From assembly GCA_001917125.1 (NCBI GenBank), contig MNTU01000039.1, forward strand, positions 79,149 through 143,148: 64,000 bases of DNA, given 5' to 3'. This stretch comes from Azospirillum sp. 47_25 (GTDB taxonomy: Bacteria; Pseudomonadota; Alphaproteobacteria; RF32; CAG-239). Within the stretch, counting starts at the first letter, position 1, and every line of letters starts with the position of its first letter. Of this stretch, positions 1 through 9,174 are shown in pieces. The notes under the pieces are model-generated. The model was not told where the DNA came from. It saw only the letters and a list, made by a program, of their open reading frames with translations, and did no database searches. A program made the position numbers and the translations under genes.

Positions 1-59
1 CCAAATACATAAACAAAAAAAAGCCAAATATATAATTAAAAACTTGCCAAACACATAAA
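1..59. repeat. Three direct repeats with exact 23-base period
   Basis: Copies of CCAAAYAYATAA start at 1, 24 and 47, exactly 23 bases apart, about two helical turns. The third copy overlaps the -35 box of the promoter at 44-72. The array may begin left of the window. This layout fits binding of a regulator on one face of DNA, or an iteron series; which one is not shown. Confidence 0.7.
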
Positions 60-72
60 TTGAAAGTATATT
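44..72 (+). promoter_or_regulatory. Sigma-70-like promoter of the DUF4143/KAP operon
   Basis: TTGCCA (44-49), a 17-base spacer and TATATT (67-72) lie just upstream of the GGAGAAG ribosome site at 93-99. The -35 box is inside the third 23-base-period repeat, so a protein bound to the repeats could block or recruit polymerase. Confidence 0.6.
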
Positions 73-103
73 AATTTTGAAAACCGATAATTGGAGAAGT
101 TGC

Positions 104-1393
104 ATGAAAAAATATAGACCAAGAATAGCTGATAAAATTTTACAAAGAAAAATTGCTAGTAAAGGTGCTGTATTGATTGAAGGGGCCAAGTGGTGCGGAA
201 AAACAACTACAGCCTGTCAAATAGCTAAGAGTGTCTTATATATGCAAGATCCTACGCAAAAGCAGCAAAATTTAGAATTAGCCGAAATAAACCCTGCTCG
301 TTTGTTGCAGGGAAAAACTCCCAGGCTTATTGATGAATGGCAATTGGCTCCCAAACTTTGGGATGCTATCCGCTTTGAAATAGATCAGAGAGATGAATTC
401 AGCCAATTTATTTTGACAGGTTCGGCTGTCCCGGCAGATATGTCAGAAATATCGCATACTGGCACAGGACGAATTTCGCATATGTTAATGCGTCCAATGA
501 GCTTATTGGAATCAGAAGAGAGTACCGGTTCAGTTTCTTTAAAAGAATTATTTGATGGCCATACTGATATTAATGGAAATAATAATCTGGATATAGATTT
601 GTTATCTTTTATTATCTGCCGAGGCGGATGGCCAAAATCTATAGATGCCTCTCACGAAGTTGCATTGCAACAGGCCATAGATTATTTTGATGCCATTGTT
701 AATATGGATATTTCAAGAGTGGATAATGTACAGAGAGATGCAGAAAAATCTAAGAGATTATTACGATCATATGCAAGAGCTATTGGTACTCAGACAAAAA
801 TTCCATCAATAACGCAGGATGTATTAGCCAATGAACTTGAAGAAAATGAAAATATATCTGGAAAAAGTGTCACGATTAATGCATATGTGAATGCTTTGAA
901 AAAAATATTCGTTATTGAAGATACGCCTGCATGGAATCCTAATCTGCGTTCTAAAACAGCAATTCGATCTTCAGATACCAGATATTTCACGGATCCGTCC
1001 ATTGGAACAACTGCATTAGGTTTGGGACCTCAAGACTTAATCAATGATTTAAATACAATGGGACTTTTATTTGAAAATCTATGTATTCGAGATTTGAGAA
1101 TATATGCCGAAGCTTTAGATGGAAATGTTTACCACTATAGAGATAAAAATGGATTAGAATGTGATGCGGTCATCCATTTACGTAATGGTTCTTATGGATT
1201 AATAGAAATAAAGCTCGGGGGTGACAGCCGTATTGCAGAGGGTGTAGAAACTCTTAATAAATTGGCATCTAATATTGATACATCCAAAATGAAAGCTCCT
1301 TCATTTAAAATGGTGCTAACAGGTGTCGGTAATTATGCATATAAACGCAAGGATGATATTCTGATAGTTCCCATCGGTTGTTTAAAGGACTAA
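104..1393 (+). CDS. DUF4143-type ATP-binding protein
   Basis: P-loop ATPase of the AAA/DUF4143 group, 429 aa. The N-terminus carries a Walker A loop (GAKWCGKTT, residues 27-35), and the Walker B-like segment LIDEWQLAP with the following FILTGSA strand is typical of this family. The C-terminal third holds a nuclease-like or DUF4143 region ending in GLIEIKLGG. The ATG at 104 is chosen over the TTG at 77 because GGAGAAG lies 4 bases before it and the TTG would sit at the expected transcription start. Family members are common in mobile and host-interaction loci, but their biochemical role is mostly unknown. It precedes the KAP NTPase by 33 bases and is probably cotranscribed with it. Confidence 0.85.
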   Translation: MKKYRPRIADKILQRKIASKGAVLIEGAKWCGKTTTACQIAKSVLYMQDPTQKQQNLELAEINPARLLQGKTPRLIDEWQLAPKLWDAIRFEIDQRDEFSQFILTGSAVPADMSEISHTGTGRISHMLMRPMSLLESEESTGSVSLKELFDGHTDINGNNNLDIDLLSFIICRGGWPKSIDASHEVALQQAIDYFDAIVNMDISRVDNVQRDAEKSKRLLRSYARAIGTQTKIPSITQDVLANELEENENISGKSVTINAYVNALKKIFVIEDTPAWNPNLRSKTAIRSSDTRYFTDPSIGTTALGLGPQDLINDLNTMGLLFENLCIRDLRIYAEALDGNVYHYRDKNGLECDAVIHLRNGSYGLIEIKLGGDSRIAEGVETLNKLASNIDTSKMKAPSFKMVLTGVGNYAYKRKDDILIVPIGCLKD

Positions 1394-1426
1394 TGGTAAT
1401 GTTGATAACAGGATATAAGGAATATT

Positions 1427-2962
1427 ATGGACAACAATAATTTATCTACGGAATATGATACTATTTTTGAAGATGATAAATTAGGCATAAAATCATCTGT
1501 CATTGATTTTGCCCATTTAATTGAGCAAAACACCTATATTGAGGGCGGTGTTTCTAAAGTTTATTCAATTTCAGCGGATTTTGGAACTGGAAAAACCTTT
1601 TTTTGTGAAAAATTAAAGAGCGTCCTTGAAAAAGATGGAGTACAGACAACCAAAATGAATATCTGGGAGATGGATTTTTATGAAGATCCTCTTATGCCAA
1701 TATTGGCAAAATTAAATGAAATTTATGAAAAGGATGGCAGAAAACTGCCAACAAAAATTATAGATTCCACTTTAAAATTTTCTAAAAATTCGCTTGCGTT
1801 CTTATGTGGCACCGCAATTAAAAGCATATCTCAGGAAGCCCTGAATGTTGATATTATTGAGGAATTTAAAAATCATTTTTCTTCAAAATCACTTTATGAT
1901 GATTTTAATCAATATCAAAAAGCTCTCAAGGAACTAAAAGAAGCATTAACTCAATGGGCAAGAACCTCTGACAAACCGATAATCATAATTATTGATGAAT
2001 TGGATCGTTGCAGCCCGGATTATGCCGTAAGAACCTTGGAGGTATTAAAACACTTTTTTGATGTTTCTGGTTTTGTCTTTGTATTGGCGATAGATGAAAA
2101 TCATCTTGAGAGTTCTGTAAAATGTTTATTTGGAACTGAAAATTTTGAGGGGTATAAGCGCAAATTTATAAATAATACATTTTTATTGCCACATCCGGAT
2201 AAAAAAGCATTTGCTGAATTTTTGTATGATAGATCCGGAATTGATACTGTTATAAAGAAAATACAGGAAGAAAAACGGGAATTAGTATTTCTGATTGATA
2301 CCTATAATGTATTCTGCTGTTCATTTTCATATAGCAGATACGGTGATGGAGCCGGAGAAATTGAAGCAAATAAATATAATGCACTTCAAACGTCAGAAAA
2401 TATCATTAAACGTTATTTTGCGGCCTATAGCATTTGGTTTAATTTTTCACTGCGACAAATGGAACAGGTTTTTGACCGGCTAGTTATGTTTATAAAGCAG
2501 ATCGCCATTGGACATGAGCTTTTCTCGCCTGATTTAGCCGTATTCTTAGTATGTTTACATGAATTCGATGTAAAAGTATATAATGCAATGAAGGTTAATA
2601 AAGATCCATATGGATACCCAATCATTAACAGAAATCATAGTGATCTCGGAGTATTTTATTTTACAAAAAAAATTTACGGTGATAAGGCATATAAAATGTT
2701 GGAAGTTTTTGACCGAAATATTGCCCCTGAACTCTTAGAGATAGGGACATTCTCATATTTCTTTCAAGATCGAAATACAAAAAACAAATTTTTTATTAAG
2801 GATAATATCGACAGATTCTTTTATATTGAAGAACAAAATTGGCTTCGTGAGCAATATGCCCTTAGAACACAAAACGTGCTTACGCCGGAAACAAATTTCA
2901 ATCTGGGGAACTTCAAGCAAAATTATTTTGATAAAATGGATTTTTTATCTCATTTTGAATAA
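1427..2962 (+). CDS. KAP family P-loop NTPase
   Basis: 511-aa NTPase of the KAP class. Walker A is ADFGTGKT (50-57); Walker B is a run of five isoleucines followed by DELDRC (Asp190, Glu191), and the sensor-like VFVLAIDENHL follows. KAP NTPases include membrane-associated proteins and phage-exclusion proteins such as PifA of plasmid F. No clear transmembrane pair interrupts the domain here, so the protein may be soluble. AAGG lies 6 bases before the ATG. The gene follows the DUF4143 ATPase and meets the convergent ParB operon with only 2 bases between stops. A joint defence or maintenance role of the two NTPases is inference. Confidence 0.85.
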   Translation: MDNNNLSTEYDTIFEDDKLGIKSSVIDFAHLIEQNTYIEGGVSKVYSISADFGTGKTFFCEKLKSVLEKDGVQTTKMNIWEMDFYEDPLMPILAKLNEIYEKDGRKLPTKIIDSTLKFSKNSLAFLCGTAIKSISQEALNVDIIEEFKNHFSSKSLYDDFNQYQKALKELKEALTQWARTSDKPIIIIIDELDRCSPDYAVRTLEVLKHFFDVSGFVFVLAIDENHLESSVKCLFGTENFEGYKRKFINNTFLLPHPDKKAFAEFLYDRSGIDTVIKKIQEEKRELVFLIDTYNVFCCSFSYSRYGDGAGEIEANKYNALQTSENIIKRYFAAYSIWFNFSLRQMEQVFDRLVMFIKQIAIGHELFSPDLAVFLVCLHEFDVKVYNAMKVNKDPYGYPIINRNHSDLGVFYFTKKIYGDKAYKMLEVFDRNIAPELLEIGTFSYFFQDRNTKNKFFIKDNIDRFFYIEEQNWLREQYALRTQNVLTPETNFNLGNFKQNYFDKMDFLSHFE

Positions 2963-2964
2963 AG

Positions 2965-3846
2965 TCATTCCTCGGGATTAAGATTATCAATATCTACAAT
3001 GCTTTCCAGGTGTTCCAGAATATCAGGGTTGTTGATCCGGAGATAGCGGTTTACACGCGGATTCATTACCAAGGTTTTAACATATCCCTTGACCAGTGTA
3101 AAATTTAGGACATTCAGACCGTAATTTTCCTCAATTTCCTCATATTCGCCGTGTAGCCGGTTAATTTCCTCCTCCAGTTTGGTAAAATGGCTGAAGTCTG
3201 TTACAGCCGGCCTCTGCTGCCGCCGGGGCACAGCAAGCTGTTCATCTGACGTAGCAAGCCAGATGGAACGAGCAAATGATGAAGTAAAAGTTTTGCTTTC
3301 GACCATAATCTTAGTCGCTTCAATCTGGCGCTCCGGTTTCATTCTGGCCAAATAATAAAACACCTTGGAACTCACAATTTTATCTTTCAGCATCTCTACG
3401 ACCTCTTCGCAAATGCCTTTCAGTAGATTTTTCTTATGACGGATATTTTCAGGATTCATATTTAGAACCCATGCCAGACGTTCAATGGAAACACCGCGAT
3501 TGATGGCTTTTTCTATCATTTTCTGTTCCTGGACATTGGAGAGCCGATTGACATGTTTGTTGTAGGTAAAATTTTCATTATCGGTAGAAACAAGGCAATC
3601 TACTTCCTGTATATCCAAGTCCTTAAGTGCATTCAAACGCAGATGGCCATCCAAAAGCGTATAACCGTCGTCGCTAAAGGTTACGATCGGCGCTTCAATC
3701 AGGCCGATTTCGCGAACGGAAGAAACAATCTGGGCATATTTTCGGGAAGCAAATACATCCTTATTTATCTCTTTTGAAGGGGTTATTTCTGAAAGTTTTA
3801 AACGAATGATTGCCTGTTCAAAGGCCTTATTTAATTTTTTATCCAT
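2965..3846 (-). CDS. ParB-like protein with RepB C-terminal-type region
   Basis: 293 aa. The N-terminal ParB/sulfiredoxin-like fold contains GYTLLDGHLRLNAL, matching the ParB nucleotide-binding box in shape; a helix-turn-helix follows (VSIERLAWVLNM). The rest resembles the C-terminal domain of plasmid partition protein RepB. It is the last gene of a three-gene operon after the serine recombinase and another ParB-like protein, overlapping the latter by 8 bases. No ParA ATPase is present, so classical partitioning is unlikely to be complete here. A role in recombinase control or DNA bridging is possible but not shown. Confidence 0.8.
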   Translation of the reverse strand: MDKKLNKAFEQAIIRLKLSEITPSKEINKDVFASRKYAQIVSSVREIGLIEAPIVTFSDDGYTLLDGHLRLNALKDLDIQEVDCLVSTDNENFTYNKHVNRLSNVQEQKMIEKAINRGVSIERLAWVLNMNPENIRHKKNLLKGICEEVVEMLKDKIVSSKVFYYLARMKPERQIEATKIMVESKTFTSSFARSIWLATSDEQLAVPRRQQRPAVTDFSHFTKLEEEINRLHGEYEEIEENYGLNVLNFTLVKGYVKTLVMNPRVNRYLRINNPDILEHLESIVDIDNLNPEE

Positions 3847-4714
3847 GAATCTGTAACCTTTCAGCTAAATATTTCGGCAGTTTTTCCAATTCTTCTGCTT
3901 TCAATAAGTTATAAAAATTCTCGTTGCCAAGCAGGCTCTTGATGCTTTGGGTAACAAAAATCAGTGAATTTTCAACCCGATCATTCTTGGCAATAATCAA
4001 CTTTGTCCGTTTGATTTCCTGCTCGTAAAGAGCCTGAACATCTTGTGCCGTCAACTGCTTGGCACTGCACTTTTTCTTATAAATACTTTTGCCTTTTTTA
4101 ATTCGCCGTTCTATCAAATCCTTTACAAAAGCTAATTTATTACCGCGAATCTGTCCGGCTTCGTAAGCTTCACGCAAGACATTCTGAACATCCTTGTCAT
4201 CTGCATCCGAAATATCAATTGCTACGTTTAGCGGAATACGATCCGTATAGACGGCGTTAATCAAGCGTTCTTCCCCTCGAAACAACAACTTGCTGATTTG
4301 GTTGATATATTCTGCAGTAAAGCCTGTTTTGCGGGCGATCTCGGCCGAGGAATATCCCTTATCCTTGAGCTGTTTAATTCCCTGAAGCAGTTCGGTCGGG
4401 GAATAATTTCGCCGGGCAATGTTCTCAACAAGGCTCATAATCAGGGTTTCTTCTTCATCGGCATCAATGATAATTGCCGGAATCTCCGTCTGGTTATTGG
4501 CAATATAAGCCTCTAAACGCCCTTGACCGCAGACCAGATCATACTCTTTGCCATCCGTAAAATCTAACCTCCGGGAGACGGTAATCGGACGTTTCAGGCC
4601 GACATCTTCAATATTTTTCTTAATTTCGTTGGCAATTTTACGGTTACGTTCCCGCGGATTGAGAATGTTAATCTTTTCAATTGGGATATTTTCCAGAATT
4701 TGACGGCGATTCAT
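3839..4714 (-). CDS. ParB/Spo0J-like DNA-binding protein
   Basis: 291 aa. The N-terminal ParB domain has DLVCGQGRLEAY, the position of the ParB CTP-binding GERRxRA box, then the conserved SLVENIARRNYSPTELL segment and a helix-turn-helix (SSAEIARKTGFTAEYI). The start is the ATG at 4714, preceded by GGGAGG, rather than the upstream TTG. Its ATG overlaps the recombinase stop as TAATG, implying translational coupling. The second Arg of the usual ParB box is Leu here, so CTP use should not be assumed. It forms one unit with the recombinase and the RepB-like protein. Confidence 0.82.
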   Translation of the reverse strand: MNRRQILENIPIEKINILNPRERNRKIANEIKKNIEDVGLKRPITVSRRLDFTDGKEYDLVCGQGRLEAYIANNQTEIPAIIIDADEEETLIMSLVENIARRNYSPTELLQGIKQLKDKGYSSAEIARKTGFTAEYINQISKLLFRGEERLINAVYTDRIPLNVAIDISDADDKDVQNVLREAYEAGQIRGNKLAFVKDLIERRIKKGKSIYKKKCSAKQLTAQDVQALYEQEIKRTKLIIAKNDRVENSLIFVTQSIKSLLGNENFYNLLKAEELEKLPKYLAERLQIHG

Positions 4715-6252
4715 TAGGCATCCTCCCAATAGCGGATAGAATTGCGACGGGCCATTTCAAACAGTTGGCTTAAATCCGGGAAACGGTAAGAATCGAGCAC
4801 CCCTTTGTTTTGTTCGGAAAGCAATAGCTTAGGATCCCTAAAATCCAGAGCCGGCAGCAGATAGTAGTCCAAGACGTTTTTATTATCGGCGGACATGCGC
4901 ACGGCAATGGTTATATCCGGGAAAAGAGAAGTATCAAAACGGACTTTCCAACGGAGACTGTCATTGGGAAGTTGCTTACACCGGCAAATGACAATGGATG
5001 CCGAAAAATAGTCGTTGACATTCAAAAGGTCATTTTCGGCATCAATCTTAACATCCCCGCCGATTTCCTGGATTTTACCTATCGTCTCCTCAAAAATATT
5101 TTTATGCAGCCCGCGCAAAAAGCGGTTAATTTCAATAAAACTGTAATCCCGTTCTGGATCGTAACCGATAAGCTGATAAGCCCGGACCAGGCTGCCAAAG
5201 CGGCTGGAATAGATGGAACTTGACGGCATATCGGGGCTTTCGTTGATGATAAGGGCAGACAGATAGCCTTTCTTGGCTTGTAAATCCTTTAATTTCTGCA
5301 AAAGCTCATCATTGGAGAAACGTCTGGCACGGGCGTTAATGATGCCTTTGGCGATATAAAAGACGCTCGGATCAACGATTGCCTCAAAAGCTCCTTCTTT
5401 GCGAATCCATTCGCTTTCCGGATTGACCACGCGCTTAGTCTTTAATTTAAATGAAATACGGTTGGAAACATTATTGCCGATATATTTCTCATTGGTTAAG
5501 ACTTGATTGACCGTTGCCTTAGTCCAAGTACGATTTAAGTCGGTGAGAACTCCCTGTTGATTAAGAATATCAGCGATTTCCTGTTCGGTTTTCAGTTCCT
5601 CGGTAAACATTTTATACATCCAGCGGATAATTTTTTGCTCTTCTTCCGGCCCTGGAACTAAAATGACCCGGTCAGTGGCAATGCTTTTGTGTTCTCCGGC
5701 AACAAGAATCCCCTTATGTTCGCCATGCTCGTTTACCAGCATACGCCGCAGCCCGAATCCGGCAAAGCCACCCTGACGGTAGCCAAGGTTGATTAAACGG
5801 CATTTTCCGGCAAAGACTTTGCAAGAAAGCTCTCGGCTATATTCGGCCGCCATTGTCCGTTTAACGCCTTTAACAATAGTTGCGACAGGACTGCCGTCAT
5901 TATCAAACTGCTCGTTACAATATTTTACCGGCGTTCCGGCTCTCTTGCAGATGTACTCGTAATATGCACTTTCATCGGCATCCTGAAATCGTCCCCAGCG
6001 GGTGACGTCTAAAACCAGAATGGCTTTATATTCAGCCTGATGGCTTTGAACGTCTTTCAACATTTGCTGCAAAGCAGCACGGCCTGCGATATTCAAACCG
6101 CTTTTACCACCATCGGTATAAGTTTTTATAATTTCATAGTCATTACGTTCCGCATATTCGCGGATGGCTGCAGCTTGATTTTCCGGAGAGTATTTCTGAT
6201 GCTCCGTCGACATCCGAATATACATGGCTGCAGGTATTTTGTCTTTGTTCAT
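4714..6252 (-). CDS. Large serine recombinase
   Basis: 512 aa. The N-terminal resolvase domain has YIRMSTEHQ with the nucleophile Ser15, GRAALQQML, and LVLDVTRWGR. A Recombinase (PF07508-like) domain lies around residues 170-290, including EQEIADILNQQGV and ATVNQVLTNEKYIGN. The Cys-rich zinc ribbon usual in large phage integrases is not visible in the C-terminal 200 residues. These enzymes cut and rejoin DNA at att sites through a 5' phosphoserine link. It heads the operon with two ParB-like genes and is divergent from a 92-aa unknown gene. It may move this island or act as an accessory recombinase; no att pair was found. Confidence 0.88.
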   Translation of the reverse strand: MNKDKIPAAMYIRMSTEHQKYSPENQAAAIREYAERNDYEIIKTYTDGGKSGLNIAGRAALQQMLKDVQSHQAEYKAILVLDVTRWGRFQDADESAYYEYICKRAGTPVKYCNEQFDNDGSPVATIVKGVKRTMAAEYSRELSCKVFAGKCRLINLGYRQGGFAGFGLRRMLVNEHGEHKGILVAGEHKSIATDRVILVPGPEEEQKIIRWMYKMFTEELKTEQEIADILNQQGVLTDLNRTWTKATVNQVLTNEKYIGNNVSNRISFKLKTKRVVNPESEWIRKEGAFEAIVDPSVFYIAKGIINARARRFSNDELLQKLKDLQAKKGYLSALIINESPDMPSSSIYSSRFGSLVRAYQLIGYDPERDYSFIEINRFLRGLHKNIFEETIGKIQEIGGDVKIDAENDLLNVNDYFSASIVICRCKQLPNDSLRWKVRFDTSLFPDITIAVRMSADNKNVLDYYLLPALDFRDPKLLLSEQNKGVLDSYRFPDLSQLFEMARRNSIRYWEDA

Positions 6253-6310
6253 TAGTTACTCAGTCCTTTTATAATGTTTGTTGCTTTCTATAATAATAAG
6301 AGGAGTAACA

Positions 6311-6589
6311 ATGTCTAATGAAGAAAAGCACCAGATCTGGTGCTATTTTGGTGTAGAAAAATTTATTATCGGCAACAATGAGGAACTTTCTGCTCTTTTG
6401 ACCAAACTGCTTCGACATCACCATAAGCGGCAGATTTACAAATATGTGGCACATAATTTAGATATCAACATGTATATCTCGCGAAATTGGTTCCAGAAAA
6501 ACACGGGAATCAGCGCGTATCATCTTATTCTTCTGATGCGGGAATATGACTTTATTAAAGAAATCGTAGATGAGATGGTTAAAAATTAA
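6311..6589 (+). CDS. Small hypothetical protein
   Basis: 92 aa, not recognised. It is rich in aromatic and basic residues with helical character (LLTKLLRHHHKRQIYKYV) and no signal peptide or membrane segment. The ATG at 6311 is favoured over 6278 because AAGAGGAG lies 5 bases upstream. It is divergently transcribed from the recombinase operon with 58 bases between, so the two may share regulation. A small DNA-binding or directionality role would fit the position but nothing in the sequence proves it. Confidence 0.6.
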   Translation: MSNEEKHQIWCYFGVEKFIIGNNEELSALLTKLLRHHHKRQIYKYVAHNLDINMYISRNWFQKNTGISAYHLILLMREYDFIKEIVDEMVKN

Positions 6590-6731
6590 TTTATTATAGA
6601 TGCAATATATTGATAAATATGCTAACAATTTATATTCTAAAAAATAAAAGAATTTAATAAAAAAGTCTTGATTTCATAATGTACTGCTATAATGTAGATA
6701 TATAATTTGTTTTAATGAAGGGCATTTATCA

Positions 6732-8147
6732 ATGGGTAGCAACACAGTTAATAGTTCTCCAACAAAAAACTTTTTTATTAATATGCTAACGAGAGACATC
6801 AGCTTAAATGATGCTATATTAGATCTACTTGATAACTGTCTTGATGGAGCCTTGAGAAGCCAGAATCACATATCACAAAATAAAAATGAGAAAAACTATA
6901 ATAGTTTTGTGGCCAAGATTACGATAACTAAAGATAATTTTACAATAAGTGATAATTGTGGTGGTATTTCTCGAGAGCTTGCTGAAAATTATGCATTCCG
7001 GATGGGAAAGCAAAATTATGAACAAAACCATGATGCTACTATTGGTATATATGGTATTGGTATGAAAAGAGCAATATTTAAAATTGGTCGAAGCGCCATT
7101 GTTTCTACCAAAAGGGGACGAGAAGCTTTTTCAGTAACAATTCCTGCTAACTGGGCTGATACGGATAACGATTGGACGTTTGAGATTAAAGATAATGATT
7201 TGTCTTGTTTACCATATGATGGTACAACTATTTCTATAAATGACTTAACGTCAGGAGTTGCCATTCAATGGGGTGATCAAGACGCGATTGATTATTTTGT
7301 AGAAAGTTTAATCTCGGAAATAAAAGCTAGTTATAGTTTAATTATCGAAAAAGGTTTCACAATTTATGTAAATGATCATAAAGTTAAAGCTAATCCTATA
7401 CAATTACTTCTTTCCAAAGATAACGGTTTTAAACCATATATTTTTAAGAAAACATATGATGATGTTAATGTCAATTTAATTGTTGGTTTTTATGCTCCTC
7501 CGCCCTCAGATGATGATCTTGATGAAAGTGTTGAATCTAAACGTTCTTCTGCAGATGCAGGGTGGACTGTTGTTTGCAATGACAGAGTCGTATTATATAA
7601 TGATAAAAGCTACATTACAGGTTGGGGAGAAGCTGGTGTTCCTCAGTATCATACACAATTTATTGGGATTCGAGGAATTGTTATCTTTGAAAGCACCAAT
7701 CCTGCTAAATTGCCTATGACAACCACTAAACGGGGTATTGATTTATCTTCTCCTATTTATGCTGATGTAAAAAATAAAATGAGAGAAGGTTTGAAACTCT
7801 TTACTAACTATACCAATCAGTGGAAAGGACAAAACAAACAAGAGCGTATTTATTCCGAAAAAGCTGAAAGTTACCCATATACTCAGTTAATTAAAGAAGA
7901 TAAAGCTTTTGAAAAACAATATGGATTAAATTACAGAAAAAAAGACGGTGGGCAACTGTCGCAGCCTGATCTTCCCAAACCTATTAATGAAAAGAAGCAT
8001 CTCATTATTAGATATTCAAAATCAATTGATGATATACATACAGTAAAGGTCTTTTTTTCTCCAGACGAAAGCATTGAAATGAAAGCCTCTGAAGTAGGAG
8101 AAAAATGTTTTGACTATATCTTGTCCAAACAAAACGAAAACCATTAA
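6732..8147 (+). CDS. GHKL ATPase (MutL/MORC/Hsp90-like)
   Basis: 471 aa. The GHKL ATP-binding fold is complete: N box DLLDNCLDGA (31-40) with the Mg-binding Asn35, G1 box DNCGG (74-78) and G2 box GIYGIGMKRA (105-114). No histidine-kinase phospho-acceptor domain is present, so it is not a sensor kinase; it groups in layout with MutL/MORC-type ATPases. Such ATPases are known in restriction-modification neighbourhoods with 5-methylcytosine methylases, as described by Iyer, Abhiman and Aravind. Here the next gene is a methyltransferase-like protein starting 17 bases after its stop, followed by a convergent cytosine methylase. A TATAAT box is at 6688-6693. Confidence 0.85.
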   Translation: MGSNTVNSSPTKNFFINMLTRDISLNDAILDLLDNCLDGALRSQNHISQNKNEKNYNSFVAKITITKDNFTISDNCGGISRELAENYAFRMGKQNYEQNHDATIGIYGIGMKRAIFKIGRSAIVSTKRGREAFSVTIPANWADTDNDWTFEIKDNDLSCLPYDGTTISINDLTSGVAIQWGDQDAIDYFVESLISEIKASYSLIIEKGFTIYVNDHKVKANPIQLLLSKDNGFKPYIFKKTYDDVNVNLIVGFYAPPPSDDDLDESVESKRSSADAGWTVVCNDRVVLYNDKSYITGWGEAGVPQYHTQFIGIRGIVIFESTNPAKLPMTTTKRGIDLSSPIYADVKNKMREGLKLFTNYTNQWKGQNKQERIYSEKAESYPYTQLIKEDKAFEKQYGLNYRKKDGGQLSQPDLPKPINEKKHLIIRYSKSIDDIHTVKVFFSPDESIEMKASEVGEKCFDYILSKQNENH

Positions 8148-8163
8148 TCTCGGAAATGAAGAA

Positions 8164-9174
8164 ATGAGTGTTATTAGTACACAACCTTTTTATCATTTAA
8201 GACCCAATAAATATATTGATAGATGCCTTTTTGTTAATGTATTAAATTGTTTATCAAAACCTTATGGTCTACATGAATATCAATATGTTGGTTTTGGTTC
8301 ATTTCAATTTGATGACTTTAAGCTGATTCATGCGCATCTTGGTATATCAAAAATGATATCCCTTGAGAGTGATCCTTTAATTTGTTCAAGAGCTGAGTTT
8401 AATAAACCTTTGAAATGCATAACAATAAAAAATACAGATAGTACTGATTTTATATCTAAATCTGAGTTAGATCAGAATAGCATATTTTGGTTTGACTATA
8501 CATCTCCTAAAGATTTAGGAAAACAGTTTTCAGATTTTTGTACATTGCTTAACAAAGCAAATGTTCATGATATTATAAAAATAACATTAAATGCTTACCC
8601 TGCTGCTTTATTAAACAGAAAAGATGAACAGTCTGACCAAGAGGTCCAAGAACAACGATTAAAAATTTTAGAACAGATGATAAAAGAATATATGCCTTCT
8701 GAAACAAATTATACTGAAATGGAAAAAGATAAATATCCATTGTTATTATTGAAATGTATAAAAAAAGCTTGCTATCAAACACTTAATGAGCTTTCTTATC
8801 CTAAACGATTTGTACTTCCAGTTATATCCACTGTATATCAAGATGGACAACAAATGTTAACTTTTACTGGTATTATTTTGGAAGCATTAAGTGCCGAAGA
8901 TAAACAAAGAAAAGAAGAAGATACTGTAAAGATGCTAAATTTACATCAGGACATCCCTTTTGGCAGATGGGATAGTCTATGTAAAATTGATGTCCCGTGT
9001 CTCACACCTAAAGAGATTTTGGCTTTAAACAATTTACTTCCGGATACTGAAGTTGAACAAAAAATAAAAGAAGAATTACCCTTTTTTTGTAACAAGAAAA
9101 AAGTTGATGTTTCTATTCAAAATTATACCAAGTACTATAAATATTACCCCAATTTCCATCATGTAAGCTTTTGA
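8164..9174 (+). CDS. Methyltransferase-like Rossmann protein linked to GHKL ATPase
   Basis: 336 aa from the ATG at 8164; a TTG at 8110 would overlap the previous gene by 38 bases and has no ribosome site. YVGFGSFQFDDF (GFGS at 43-46) resembles the glycine-rich SAM-binding motif, and SLESD (66-70) the acidic end of the second strand, followed by IFWFDYTSP as a motif IV-like strand. This suggests a SAM-dependent methyltransferase-like fold; the substrate is unknown and I see no N6-adenine or cytosine methylase catalytic motif. It is probably cotranscribed with the GHKL ATPase. Its 3' end overlaps the convergent cytosine methylase by 16 bases. Confidence 0.65.
   Translation: MSVISTQPFYHLRPNKYIDRCLFVNVLNCLSKPYGLHEYQYVGFGSFQFDDFKLIHAHLGISKMISLESDPLICSRAEFNKPLKCITIKNTDSTDFISKSELDQNSIFWFDYTSPKDLGKQFSDFCTLLNKANVHDIIKITLNAYPAALLNRKDEQSDQEVQEQRLKILEQMIKEYMPSETNYTEMEKDKYPLLLLKCIKKACYQTLNELSYPKRFVLPVISTVYQDGQQMLTFTGIILEALSAEDKQRKEEDTVKMLNLHQDIPFGRWDSLCKIDVPCLTPKEILALNNLLPDTEVEQKIKEELPFFCNKKKVDVSIQNYTKYYKYYPNFHHVSF

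Noticed and set aside
77..103. TTG start giving a 438-aa DUF4143 protein
   Set aside because: The predicted transcription start is near 79, and GGAGAAG serves the ATG at 104.
8110..8163. TTG start extending the methyltransferase-like protein by 18 residues
   Set aside because: It would overlap the GHKL gene by 38 bases and lacks a ribosome site.
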